From: an uncultured Peptostreptococcaceae bacterium | GTDB taxonomy: Bacteria > Bacillota > Clostridia > Peptostreptococcales > Peptostreptococcaceae | Assembly (NCBI GenBank): GCA_947072565.1 | Contig: CAMTIM010000025.1 | Span: 1-64,000 of the forward strand | Reading direction: 5' to 3' | DNA length: 64,000 bases | In this document: positions 49,301 through 58,484 of the stretch, in pieces | How positions within the stretch are numbered: position 1 is the stretch's first letter | Layout of the letters: each line of letters opens with the position of its first letter | Translations under genes and position numbers: made by a program | The notes under the pieces: model-generated | Databases searched by the model: none | The model's input: only the letters and a program-made list of their open reading frames with translations | What the model was told of the DNA's origin: nothing

Positions 49301-50011
49301 CTATTTTATCGTATATCTCCAGTCATTAATATCATAAGATAACTTATAATTATCTTCACCTCTAACTTGCTCAACTTTTACTTTTATTGATGCTTTTATA
49401 GTATATTCCTCTTCTAATTTATTATTATCATACACTAACCCGCTATACATAACATCAAAATCAATATATGTATTTTGGCCAGGTTCTATAGAAATAACTT
49501 GCCTATTCTGTACACCATCTACGTCATCCTTATTTTTCATAGGTCCAATAGACTTTAATTTATATTCTATTTTTTTATTATTTTCATTATATAATATCGT
49601 ACTATCCCAACTCAAATTCAATACATTCGGATAAATTATCATAATTGTACTTCTAGATCCACTATTTACATTATTTGATGAATAACTATATCCTTGTATA
49701 TCTGATGTTTGATAAGGATTATTTCCCAGGAAATTTAAGTTTGAATTTTGTATTCCATACTGTAATTGCCTTCCCTCAGCTATTTCATGAACTTCTATAG
49801 ATTTCATAGCTTCAGAAATAGCCGTCTCTACTCCTGCTTCAGCTGCATATTTACTTTCTATTTTTTCTTCGTTATGTTTATTAGATGATACTTGATTGCT
49901 TACTTGTTTTGTTAAAATAAACATTGCTATAGTTACTATTATCATTGCAAATATAACTAAAATAAGGGCAGAACCTGAATTGTCTTTACACTTTTTTATA
50001 ATTTTATTCAA
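49301..50011 (-). CDS. pilK: Minor pilin, PilX/GspK-like (PilK position)
   Basis: A 236-aa protein with a pilin-like N-terminal hydrophobic helix (SALILVIFAMIIVTIAMF) after a short basic leader ending in Gly13. The otherwise conserved Glu at position 5 of mature pilins is missing, as is common for the tip-located GspK/PilK/PilX class. It starts at TTG 50011 after AAGGAGGGG. The name is by position in the C. difficile operon; the C-terminal domain is not recognised. Confidence 0.8.
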   Translation of the reverse strand: MNKIIKKCKDNSGSALILVIFAMIIVTIAMFILTKQVSNQVSSNKHNEEKIESKYAAEAGVETAISEAMKSIEVHEIAEGRQLQYGIQNSNLNFLGNNPYQTSDIQGYSYSSNNVNSGSRSTIMIIYPNVLNLSWDSTILYNENNKKIEYKLKSIGPMKNKDDVDGVQNRQVISIEPGQNTYIDFDVMYSGLVYDNNKLEEEYTIKASIKVKVEQVRGEDNYKLSYDINDWRYTIK

Positions 50012-50029
50012 TAGATTTCCCCTCCTTAA

Positions 50030-50587
50030 TCAGCTATTTTCTAATATTTTAGTACTAATTACAGTATTTTTTTTACTTATACTTTTATTTTCAAATTCTA
50101 CATTTATATTTATAGTATATAAATATTTGTTATAAGTTTGGTTATTCGTAACCTTTTCTCTGCTTAATCCTAGGGTTATTATATATGCCGTTTCGTCTTT
50201 GTTAGGAGCTTTTTTATATTTTAGCAACGAACTATCTTTTTCGCCATTATAACCTTCTCCTTGATATTTTTCTTCATTTACTTTTATTTTTTCTATACCT
50301 TGTTCATTTTTAACCCATGAATTTTGACTATCAATCTCTATAAATTTTCTGTTTTCATCTTTATCAATATATATTTTTATATTTTTATTATTATTTGCAG
50401 GATTTTTTATCTGAGCTCTTAAACTCTCTATTTCTGTTTGTGCTATATTCAATGATTTTATATCTTTCTCATTTTTTGAATTTGTTTTTATCGTCATATT
50501 TATAACCTGAAAAAATCCTATGGATATAATCGATGCTATAGATAAAGCTATAAGTATTTCTATTAAAGTAAAACCCTTTTTGTTCAA
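50030..50587 (-). CDS. pilU: Minor type IV pilin (PilU position)
   Basis: A 185-aa prepilin. The leader MNKKG is followed by FTLIEILIALSIASI, with Phe+1 and Glu+5, the classical class III signal. The globular part is Lys/Asn/Glu-rich and unrecognised. It starts at TTG 50587 after AGAGGTG. The symbol is taken from its position between pilV and pilK in C. difficile. It probably forms part of the pilus initiation or tip complex. Confidence 0.85.
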   Translation of the reverse strand: MNKKGFTLIEILIALSIASIISIGFFQVINMTIKTNSKNEKDIKSLNIAQTEIESLRAQIKNPANNNKNIKIYIDKDENRKFIEIDSQNSWVKNEQGIEKIKVNEEKYQGEGYNGEKDSSLLKYKKAPNKDETAYIITLGLSREKVTNNQTYNKYLYTININVEFENKSISKKNTVISTKILENS

Positions 50588-50608
50588 TTTATAACACCTC
50601 TCTAAATT

Positions 50609-51829
50609 CTAATTACCAAATTTAACAAACAAATCGTCGTGTTCATATCTATCTGCTTCAACACCACCTATACGCTCTATACTTTCAATTTCCACCACTA
50701 TTTTATCAGTAGGATTTTTTATTTCAAATATAGTATCTACATCTATATCTCCAACACTTTCTCCATTTATCTTTACTCTATATAATTTTAAAAACTTAAT
50801 TTTATTACTATCTCCAGATGATTGATTTGGTCCTACATTACTTGGCCCAACTTGTACTTTCAACATAACTTTTTTACATGGTACATACTTAAATACAACA
50901 TTATATTTATTATTGTTGGCAAAATGTTTTTGACTTGTATTTCCAAATTCTATTTTCATTACACGATCATTGTATGGATCATAAAATTCATCATCATATG
51001 GATCATTTAAATCCTTTGAATATTCTATTTTTACATTAGTATCTAATCTGACTGGGTTATTCCTAACATTTCTAGTATCTTCTTCTCCACCTTTTGAAAA
51101 ACCAATTCTATAATGTGGTTTATCTAATTCTTGCCAGTACTTTCCTCCTCCAGGTTGATTGTGCATTATAACTTGGTTTTCAACAACTATCCTATCTGAT
51201 AAACCTATTTCAGGTACCTCTGGAGGGATCACTTGTGAATTATCACTTTCTGTATATCTAGAAACAACATCAAATTTATGTTGTTTATCAAAAGTTCTAT
51301 CAACATAGTTGATTTTTACATTGTATAGTCCCTTTATAAATTCATCTTCATTTATTACAAATGGAGCTTCTATATTTCCATCTTTTAAATAAATCTCTTT
51401 ATTTTCTACAAGTTCTAAGTTACTTCTTTCATCTTTTCTAACTAATTTATATAAATATTTATTGTTATTTTTACTTATATCAACTTTATAGGTAATATCT
51501 TTTAACGTGTATTCATTTTCAGTTTGATTTGTATTGTTTACAAGTCCATGCTTTGTAGTAATAACATACTCATAAGATGAGCTTTCTCCCAAATTATTTA
51601 AAATTGCATTTGATGGATATTCAATTTTTGTGGATTGTTCTAAATCTTTATTTAAATACTCATTCACTGTATTTAATGACATTTGATTCTTACTAACATT
51701 TTTTTGATTGTTCATAAATTTATTTGAAGTATTTATAATTTGGTATCCTAAAATTAAAACAATTGAAAAAATACTTATCGCAACTAACATTTCAATTAAG
51801 GTAAACCCACCTTCATTTAATTTTTTCAT
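50609..51829 (-). CDS. pilV: Large minor type IV pilin (PilV position)
   Basis: A 406-aa prepilin-like protein. The leader ends in GG and the mature start is FTLIEMLVAISIFSIVLI (Phe+1, Glu+5). At about 400 residues it is far longer than ordinary pilins; the extra part is strand-rich and could be an adhesin or tip domain. GAGGTAGGTGG precedes ATG 51829. The symbol is positional (first minor pilin after pilO, as in C. difficile), and the domain content may differ. Confidence 0.8.
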   Translation of the reverse strand: MKKLNEGGFTLIEMLVAISIFSIVLILGYQIINTSNKFMNNQKNVSKNQMSLNTVNEYLNKDLEQSTKIEYPSNAILNNLGESSSYEYVITTKHGLVNNTNQTENEYTLKDITYKVDISKNNNKYLYKLVRKDERSNLELVENKEIYLKDGNIEAPFVINEDEFIKGLYNVKINYVDRTFDKQHKFDVVSRYTESDNSQVIPPEVPEIGLSDRIVVENQVIMHNQPGGGKYWQELDKPHYRIGFSKGGEEDTRNVRNNPVRLDTNVKIEYSKDLNDPYDDEFYDPYNDRVMKIEFGNTSQKHFANNNKYNVVFKYVPCKKVMLKVQVGPSNVGPNQSSGDSNKIKFLKLYRVKINGESVGDIDVDTIFEIKNPTDKIVVEIESIERIGGVEADRYEHDDLFVKFGN

Positions 51830-51867
51830 AAATCCACCTACCTCTATATAAAAATTATTCCAACTAC

Positions 51868-52626
51868 TTAAGTAGTTGGAACGAATGGATTATATTTGCC
51901 TGGAGTCCATTTGCCAGAATCATCTGTATTTAATTCAAGATTTGGGTTTTTATCAGTATACATAACAAACTTCAATTTAGCATTTACCTCTCCAGTAGCC
52001 TTTTTAACGACTATTTTTTTAGCCTCACTATTTTCTGTTTTATCTACTTTGTTTACTTCTTTATTTTCACCTTGATTATTTTCTTGTTTTTTGTCTACCT
52101 TTACTTCTTCTTTTACTTCTTGCTCTATCTCTTCTACATATGTTTGTATATCATAATCTAACACCTGAGTCATATTTTTTTGTTCTTCTAAATAATATAA
52201 TAAGTCCCTTAGATGCTTATAATTACCTCTTAGATTCATCTCAACTGGTATAGCGTCTATATTTTCATATTCTATTACGTCTCCTACACTATATTCTATT
52301 AAATCTATACCTAAAGCTCTCCTATATTTATCAAATTCTATTAAAAACATTCCATCATTCATGTCATATTTAAATTTAGAACTCTTAGAATTTAATTCTA
52401 ATTTAGTACTTCTTAATTTATCTTCAATCAAAGGCATATTAGTTACTTTTTCTTGGTATGTAGTAAGTTCTTGTTTAGCTGAATTTAGCTCAACTTTAAT
52501 ATTTCTATATTCCTCGTATTTAGGAATTAAAAATATATATGTATATATTCCAAATAAAATCAAAGCTCCAACTATAATTAAAACGTGTTTCATATTTACT
52601 TCTTGCTTTAGAATATCTTTATTCAT
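51868..52626 (-). CDS. pilO: Type IV pilus alignment protein PilO
   Basis: A 252-aa bitopic inner-membrane protein: one transmembrane helix (about 13-31), a coiled coil (about 36-80) and a ferredoxin-like domain (about 85-165). A charged Glu/Lys-rich linker (about 166-205) and a short tail follow. It forms the alignment complex with PilM and PilN. Its ATG overlaps the pilMN stop (TAATG). Confidence 0.88.
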   Translation of the reverse strand: MNKDILKQEVNMKHVLIIVGALILFGIYTYIFLIPKYEEYRNIKVELNSAKQELTTYQEKVTNMPLIEDKLRSTKLELNSKSSKFKYDMNDGMFLIEFDKYRRALGIDLIEYSVGDVIEYENIDAIPVEMNLRGNYKHLRDLLYYLEEQKNMTQVLDYDIQTYVEEIEQEVKEEVKVDKKQENNQGENKEVNKVDKTENSEAKKIVVKKATGEVNAKLKFVMYTDKNPNLELNTDDSGKWTPGKYNPFVPTT

Positions 52627-54266
52627 TAGTTAAGAGCACCTTCTTTCATTTGTATTTTTATCTCAAATGAGTATACTACTTTTCCATCTTTATCAAGTTT
52701 GGATACATTTTGCAAATCTACAGAATCAAAATATTTAAACTTACTTAGTTTATATACAAATTGACCTATAAGCTCAACTTGCTTTGCTTCTCCTTTTAAA
52801 TTTAAAACATTTGGTACTTGATCATAAATGGCAACTTTTGATTCTTCTTTTTTTCCCAATAATTCATCACTCTTATCTTGTATTTGATTTTTATCATCTA
52901 TTTTTTGACTTTCTCTTGCTTGTAATTCTTCTTTATCTACACTATTAGTCTTCTTATCTTCTTTATTTTCCTCACCTTTTGGTTTATATTCTGAAGTTAA
53001 AGATGTTAAATCTACTTTATACGGAATGTTATTATCTATTGAATTTAAAACACTTCCCCATGTAAATTGTTTGCTTAATAACATATCATATATTTTCATT
53101 TCACTCTCTAATTTTTTTATATCTTCATCTATATCGCTTACTTGTTCATATTCAATCTTTATGTCTTTTATTTCTGCTTTAGTATGTTCTAGTTTTTGGC
53201 TCTGATTTTTACATATAAATGATATTGCTATAAAAGGAATGAAAAGTAAGATTATGGCTAACGGAACTATTTTTGTAATGTTTTTTATATTCTTTTTCTT
53301 TTCTTGCTTTAATCTCATTTCTTTTGTTATAAGATTTATAAAAGGATATTTCTCCTTTTCTGAATCTCTAAGCATACAACCTAAGTTCCCAACTATTTTG
53401 TTTAAATCTTCACTAGGTATATCTCTATCAAAATCTTCTTTTATATCAAATAGGTTATCAATACCTTGCACTACTTCACTAGCAAAAGACGATTTCAAAA
53501 CCTCATATATATCATTGTCATAAGTATGCTTGCCTAATATTAATATAGTATCAATTACTTTTCCAAAGTTTCTAGATGAGTAATAATTTATAAGTCCACT
53601 AGTTTCATCACCTAAAGCTAAACACTGCTGATATGAAGATTCCTTATTGAATTTTATAGGTATATTGTCATGTATAAATAAAAAATCGTCTTTATAAATA
53701 TCTACAATACTTCCATATTCGCCTATATTCATAATCATAATATCATCATATGCAACGTGTTTTAGTACTCTTAAATATGAAGTTGCTATTGTATCAACAG
53801 CTTCTATCTCTAATTTATATTGTTTCAAAATATTATCTATTTCATATATTTCTTCTTTAAGGATTCCCGCTAAAATTACATTTATTTTGCTTTCTTCATC
53901 ATCTTTAATTTCACGTGAAACTTCATATGAAAATGTGTATTTATCACTATCAAGTGATATCATATCTTCTATTTCTAAATCCATAAGTCCATTTAAATCT
54001 TTAGGGCTTAACATAGGCAATATGCTAGATTTTACAACTACATCTCTAGTATTTATACAAAGTACTACTGATTTACTTTTAAATTCATTTTTACTTAATG
54101 CAACTCTCAATAAATCATATTTATCGTTATAATCAAATGGTATGTTTTCTTCTTCTCTAGATACGAATATTATGTCATCTAGTATGTACTTATTTTTTTT
54201 CTTATCATATTTTCCTTCTATTATAGAAACATAATCTCCATAGTAAGATATATATAATTTAGTCAT
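52626..54266 (-). CDS. pilMN: PilM-PilN fusion protein
   Basis: A 546-aa fusion. Residues 1 to about 325 form a PilM-like cytoplasmic actin-fold domain. One transmembrane helix (about 331-352) and a PilN-like periplasm-facing part follow, with a coiled coil (about 353-390), an acidic/basic linker and a ferredoxin-like end. In most bacteria PilM and PilN are separate; the fusion is known from C. difficile. AGGAGGAG precedes ATG 54266. Confidence 0.9.
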   Translation of the reverse strand: MTKLYISYYGDYVSIIEGKYDKKKNKYILDDIIFVSREEENIPFDYNDKYDLLRVALSKNEFKSKSVVLCINTRDVVVKSSILPMLSPKDLNGLMDLEIEDMISLDSDKYTFSYEVSREIKDDEESKINVILAGILKEEIYEIDNILKQYKLEIEAVDTIATSYLRVLKHVAYDDIMIMNIGEYGSIVDIYKDDFLFIHDNIPIKFNKESSYQQCLALGDETSGLINYYSSRNFGKVIDTILILGKHTYDNDIYEVLKSSFASEVVQGIDNLFDIKEDFDRDIPSEDLNKIVGNLGCMLRDSEKEKYPFINLITKEMRLKQEKKKNIKNITKIVPLAIILLFIPFIAISFICKNQSQKLEHTKAEIKDIKIEYEQVSDIDEDIKKLESEMKIYDMLLSKQFTWGSVLNSIDNNIPYKVDLTSLTSEYKPKGEENKEDKKTNSVDKEELQARESQKIDDKNQIQDKSDELLGKKEESKVAIYDQVPNVLNLKGEAKQVELIGQFVYKLSKFKYFDSVDLQNVSKLDKDGKVVYSFEIKIQMKEGALN

Positions 54267-54278
54267 TATTTACTCCTC

Positions 54279-55484
54279 CTAAATAGCATCATAAATGCTT
54301 AGCATTGGTAAAAATACTGATATAACTAGTATTGCTGCTATTATACCAACAGCTATTATCATAATTGGCTCAATCATAGATACTAATCGCTCTAAGTATA
54401 CTTGTGCTTCATGTTCATAAAACTCTGCCATTTGATAACTTATGCTCTCTAACTGACCTGTTTGTTCTCCTATAGAAATCATTTGTAAGAATATAGGGTC
54501 AAAATAATCTATTTTTTCTAGATTTTCAGCTAAAGATTCCCCTTTTATTACTCCCTCTTTTGCAACATCTATGGCTTTTTCAGCAATAGAATTATTTATA
54601 CTATCTTTTATATAATCAAGACCTTGTAATAATGGGTATCCAGTTGATGTAAATAAGTACAAGGCTCTAGAAAACCTCATAGAAACAATAGCATTTATAG
54701 CAATACCTAATAACGGCGTTTTTCTTATCAATTTATCTTTTTGTTTTCTCCCAATTGGAGTTTTTATGTATAGTTTAAGTTGGTAAATTAAAAATACAAT
54801 AAAAGGTATTATTAAATACCAAAATTTCTTTATAAACATCCCAAATCCCATTATCATCTTAGTTATAAAAGGTAGCTTTGCACCGGTTTGTACTATACTA
54901 TCCATCATTTGTGGAATTATAAATCCTGTAAATATAAATAACATGACAAATGACGTTATCCCAATTACTATTGGGTATGTAGATGCATTTCTTATTTTTT
55001 GTGTTATCTTATGCTCTCTTTCATAGAAAGTAGACATACTTTTTAAAACATCCTCTAATGTACCCGTAGCCTCACCTGTAGCCACCATAGCACCTAAAAG
55101 TTTAGGAAACTTCGAATCTTCATTTAACATAACTTCTGATACCGAACCACCTGTTTTTAATGAATTTATAATTGTATTTATCTCTTGAGCCATTATTTTA
55201 TCTTTTGATTTATTGGCCATACTCTCAAGACCAACTATACTGTTTACTCCAGATGCAATTATAATCCTAAATTGTCTACAAAAATGACTTACAACATCTG
55301 CTCTTAATTTTTTCTTACTAAATAACTGCTTACCTTGTAATTTGCTTTTTGTTTCTTTTATTTCTATAGGCCTTAGACTTTTTTCTTTCAATGCTATTTT
55401 CGCTTCTTTTAAATCATTAGCTGAAATAATTCCATTTACTTTTTTTGAACCTGTAGTTATTGCAGTGTATTTAAAGTTTTTCAT
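54279..55484 (-). CDS. pilC: Type IV pilus inner-membrane platform protein PilC
   Basis: A 401-aa membrane platform on which PilB and PilT act. Two T2SSF domains are visible (about 65-190 and 270-395), each followed by transmembrane helices. The DVVSHFCRQFRIIIASGV and FSRALYLFTSTGYPLLQGLDY blocks are typical. The start is ATG 55484 (AAAAGGGTGG 6 bases upstream); an ATG two codons earlier is too close to that site. Confidence 0.94.
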   Translation of the reverse strand: MKNFKYTAITTGSKKVNGIISANDLKEAKIALKEKSLRPIEIKETKSKLQGKQLFSKKKLRADVVSHFCRQFRIIIASGVNSIVGLESMANKSKDKIMAQEINTIINSLKTGGSVSEVMLNEDSKFPKLLGAMVATGEATGTLEDVLKSMSTFYEREHKITQKIRNASTYPIVIGITSFVMLFIFTGFIIPQMMDSIVQTGAKLPFITKMIMGFGMFIKKFWYLIIPFIVFLIYQLKLYIKTPIGRKQKDKLIRKTPLLGIAINAIVSMRFSRALYLFTSTGYPLLQGLDYIKDSINNSIAEKAIDVAKEGVIKGESLAENLEKIDYFDPIFLQMISIGEQTGQLESISYQMAEFYEHEAQVYLERLVSMIEPIMIIAVGIIAAILVISVFLPMLSIYDAI

Positions 55485-55498
55485 ATTCATCCACCCTT

Positions 55499-57172
55499 TT
55501 AATCAGTAATCAAAGTTACTCTCAGCATCTCATCTGTTGTTGTTTGGCCAGACAATACTTTCATAACAACATCTTCTTTTATAGTTCTCATGCCCATATT
55601 TTTTGCTTTTTTAAGTATCTCAATTTCCTTGGCTTCACTATCAATCAAATCTTTTATAGGCTGAGTTATTTTTAATATTTCATAAACCCCTAACCTTCCT
55701 TTATATCCAGTATTATTGCATTTATCACAACCACTACCTTTATATAAAGTTAATTCATCTTGTATATCAAAACCTAATGCTTTTTTTTCACCAATATCTG
55801 CTTTATACTCTTGTTTACATTTATCACAAACTTTTCTTACAAGTCTTTGTGACACAACACCTAGTAAAGATGAAGTTATAAGGAAGCTATCTATATCCAT
55901 ATCTTGAAGCCTTGATATAGCTCCCACTGCACTATTAGCATGAAGTGTACTTAGTACTAAATGACCTGTAAGAGATGCCCTTATAGAAATTTCCGCTGTT
56001 TCAGTATCTCTTATCTCTCCGACCATTATAATATCTGGGTCTTGCCTCATAAATGACCTCAATGCATTTGCAAAATTGAATCCAATTTTATAATTTATTT
56101 GAGATTGATTTATACCAATAAGTTCGTATTCTACAGGATCCTCTATTGTCAGTATATTTTTATCTACACTATTTAATTGATTTAACATAGAATAAAGGGT
56201 TGTTGTTTTTCCACTCCCTGTAGGTCCAACAACTAATATAAGCCCATATGGAGTAGACAATAGCTCATTGTATATTTGTATATCTTTTTTACCAAATCCT
56301 AATTCCTCTTTGCTAGCCATAAAGTTACTTTTATCAAGAACTCTCATAACTACTTTTTCATATTTGTTTGTAGGCATAGTCGATACTCTAAAATCTATTG
56401 GATGATTGTCTATATTTAAATATATTCTTCCATCTTGAGGTAATCTTTTTTCCGATATATTAAGCCCCGCCATTATTTTTATACGACTTACAACTGCTTT
56501 GTATGGCTTTACACTAGTTTTCATATATTCAATAAGCATTCCATCAATTCTAAATCTAATTCTCATAAAGTCGCCTTCATGTTCAACGTGAATATCACTA
56601 GCTTTCATCCTTACAGCATTTTCCAAAATATTTTGTACAAGTCTTACTATAGGAGCTGAGTTTAGTTCTTCTTCTGAGGATACTTCTTCTTTTATAATTT
56701 CTTTCTCCGCATTTGCATAGTCTTTTATTGCTTTATCTAAATCTGAATTTGCATATGCTGAGTCTATACATTGATTAATTTCACTAGTTGTTGCTATATA
56801 TACGACCACATCTTTTCCTGATATACGTTTTATGTCTTGTATAGCCCCTCTATCTTGCGGGTCATCCATTGCTATATGTAAATTCTTTCCTTCTAGTTTG
56901 AATGGAAATACTGAATATCTTTTGCATATGTTGGCTGGGATTAAATTAGTTGCTATTCTATCTATGTTTGTTGGTGTCAAATGTACACTTTCTATTTTGA
57001 AAAGTTCTTTTAATACATTTGTTAATAATTCACCTGTTATTAATCCTTGGTCTATTAATAATTCTCCTAATCTTTTTCCAGTTATTTTTTGTTGAGATAA
57101 AGCCCATGTTAGCTGTTCTTTTGTTATATATCCTTTTTCAACAAGCTTATCTCCAATTCTTATTTTTCTCAA
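55499..57172 (-). CDS. pilB: Pilus extension ATPase PilB with MshEN-type c-di-GMP motif
   Basis: A hexameric assembly ATPase, 557 aa. The N-terminal domain (residues 5-57) has two copies of the MshEN motif, RIGDKLVEKGYITKEQLTWA... and RLGELLIDQGLITGELL..., separated by exactly 5 residues, the pattern that binds cyclic di-GMP. Walker A GPTGSGKT lies at 316-323. A four-Cys zinc site (449, 452, 482, 485) follows. The start is TTG 57172 with GGAGGTG upstream. An ATG at 57226 has no site and would add an unrelated hydrophobic leader. Confidence 0.93.
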   Translation of the reverse strand: MRKIRIGDKLVEKGYITKEQLTWALSQQKITGKRLGELLIDQGLITGELLTNVLKELFKIESVHLTPTNIDRIATNLIPANICKRYSVFPFKLEGKNLHIAMDDPQDRGAIQDIKRISGKDVVVYIATTSEINQCIDSAYANSDLDKAIKDYANAEKEIIKEEVSSEEELNSAPIVRLVQNILENAVRMKASDIHVEHEGDFMRIRFRIDGMLIEYMKTSVKPYKAVVSRIKIMAGLNISEKRLPQDGRIYLNIDNHPIDFRVSTMPTNKYEKVVMRVLDKSNFMASKEELGFGKKDIQIYNELLSTPYGLILVVGPTGSGKTTTLYSMLNQLNSVDKNILTIEDPVEYELIGINQSQINYKIGFNFANALRSFMRQDPDIIMVGEIRDTETAEISIRASLTGHLVLSTLHANSAVGAISRLQDMDIDSFLITSSLLGVVSQRLVRKVCDKCKQEYKADIGEKKALGFDIQDELTLYKGSGCDKCNNTGYKGRLGVYEILKITQPIKDLIDSEAKEIEILKKAKNMGMRTIKEDVVMKVLSGQTTTDEMLRVTLITD

Positions 57173-57254
57173 TATTTTCCACCTCCATATATATTTAATT
57201 ATATCAGTTTTGATTGTTATCCACATTTTATAACATCATATTTTTACAAATAAT

Positions 57255-57320
57255 TTAATAAGTTATATATAAATAAAAGCAATGGAAATCCATTGCTTTT
57301 ATTTATATATAACTTATTAA
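57255..57320 (-). other. Very long perfect hairpin between pilin genes and pilB
   Basis: A perfect inverted repeat with 31-bp arms (57255-57285 and 57290-57320) and a 4-nt loop. The GC-richest inner part, GCAATGG/CCATTGC, is followed on the minus strand by TTTTATTT, so it can also act as a leaky intrinsic terminator. It lies 14 bp after the stop of the second pilin gene and about 80 bp before pilB. This would favour pilin over assembly-protein expression. Confidence 0.85.
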
Positions 57321-57333
57321 TTTTTAATATTAT

Positions 57334-57804
57334 TTATTGTTTATTTGTATTTAAACCAGTTGTATTAGATATTATAGTCATAGTTATTTTATCGCCATCT
57401 ACATTTATTTGATCATTAGTATCTTTTTCTATCATTTTTTCTAATTCGGGACTTATACTATTAGATGTAGTTACAATTATATTCATTGACTGATCTTTTA
57501 TCTCAGGTGCATACTTTCCACCAAATGGTGATTCTGTTGGTACTTTTTCCATATATTCATCTAAATCTGCGTCTACATCTGTATCTTTACCCCCTGTTAA
57601 AACTTTAGGATAAGTATTTTTATCTGTATAGTAAGATAGAGATGCTGACTTAAATGCATTATAATCTGCTTTTAAATCTGCTACTTTTGCTTTATTTATA
57701 TTTTTAAATAAAGCTGGTACTGCTACTATTGCTAATATTCCTATTATTGCTATTACTACTAATAATTCTACTAATGTAAATCCTTTTTGATTTTTCTTTT
57801 TCAT
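57334..57804 (-). CDS. Second type IV pilin, tandem to PilA1
   Basis: A 156-aa prepilin. The leader MKKKNQKG precedes [20 protein letters not shown]. Its first ~60 residues are nearly identical to the gene upstream, but the C-terminal domain differs (DADLDEYMEKVPTESPFGGK). So this is a diverged tandem duplicate. I start at ATG 57804 because GGGGAG lies 7 bases upstream; ATGs two and five codons earlier are too close to it. It is 20 bp behind pilA1. Confidence 0.9.
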   Translation of the reverse strand: MKKKNQKGFTLVELLVVIAIIGILAIVAVPALFKNINKAKVADLKADYNAFKSASLSYYTDKNTYPKVLTGGKDTDVDADLDEYMEKVPTESPFGGKYAPEIKDQSMNIIVTTSNSISPELEKMIEKDTNDQINVDGDKITMTIISNTTGLNTNKQ

Positions 57805-57824
57805 ATTCATTCTCCCCATATTTT

Positions 57825-58418
57825 TTATTTTTGTGTTCGCTTAGGCAACATATTGTTTGCAAGTCTAATATAAATTTCACTATTTTGATATCCTACTCCG
57901 TCTGGACCGCTACTAATATATACATTTTCATAGCCAATATCATTTACAATTTTTTTAAATTGTTTTTCATTTATATGCATTTTATTGTCAGGATGACCTT
58001 GAATTGTTAAATATGCATCTCCTAAATCGTCTAATCTATAATTACGTCCACTTACTTCACCTAATTCATTTACCTTACAAACTACCATTGCACCCCCAGA
58101 ACTATCTACAATTTCATTATTTTCATTTTTGATTCTTATCTTGTAATCTCCACCTAAAGGTGTGTATTTACTATCAAATCCATCTATCTCTAAGTCCTCA
58201 AATCTTTTAGCTAGTTTATTATTATCTGCATAATATGCTACTGTAGAACTTTTAACTGCATTATAGTCAGATTCTAATTTAGCAACTTTAGACTTATTGA
58301 TGTTATCAAATAATGCAGGTACCGCTACTATTGCTAATATTCCTATTATTGCTATGACAACCAATAACTCTACTAATGTAAACCCATTTTTATCTTTAAG
58401 TTTTTTATTTGCTTTCAA
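57825..58418 (-). CDS. pilA1: Major type IV pilin PilA1
   Basis: A 197-aa prepilin, first gene of the pilus operon. The leader of 12 residues ends in Gly12; the mature protein starts [19 protein letters not shown] (Phe+1, Glu+5). The globular C-terminal domain follows (about 60-197). It starts at TTG 58418 after AAGGGGGGAAG. It sits directly downstream of a c-di-GMP-II riboswitch, as pilA1 of C. difficile does. Confidence 0.93.
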   Translation of the reverse strand: MKANKKLKDKNGFTLVELLVVIAIIGILAIVAVPALFDNINKSKVAKLESDYNAVKSSTVAYYADNNKLAKRFEDLEIDGFDSKYTPLGGDYKIRIKNENNEIVDSSGGAMVVCKVNELGEVSGRNYRLDDLGDAYLTIQGHPDNKMHINEKQFKKIVNDIGYENVYISSGPDGVGYQNSEIYIRLANNMLPKRTQK

Positions 58419-58445
58419 AATCTTCCCCCCTTATTTTTTATACAA

Positions 58446-58484
58446 TCAAAAAAAGCCATGAAATATAATTATATATTCATAGCC
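58446..58484 (-). terminator. Riboswitch-controlled intrinsic terminator
   Basis: On the minus strand GGCTATGAATATA pairs with TATTTCATGGC (with wobble) and is followed by seven T (58448-58454). Its first arm is the 3' end of the riboswitch aptamer (ACCGGCTAT). Ligand binding would therefore hold that arm and prevent the hairpin, an ON switch. Confidence 0.85.

Noticed and set aside
57173-57226. ATG at 57226 as the start of pilB
   Set aside because: It lacks a ribosome binding site, adds an atypical Trp-rich leader, and the TTG at 57172 has GGAGGTG at ideal distance and gives the family's N-terminus.
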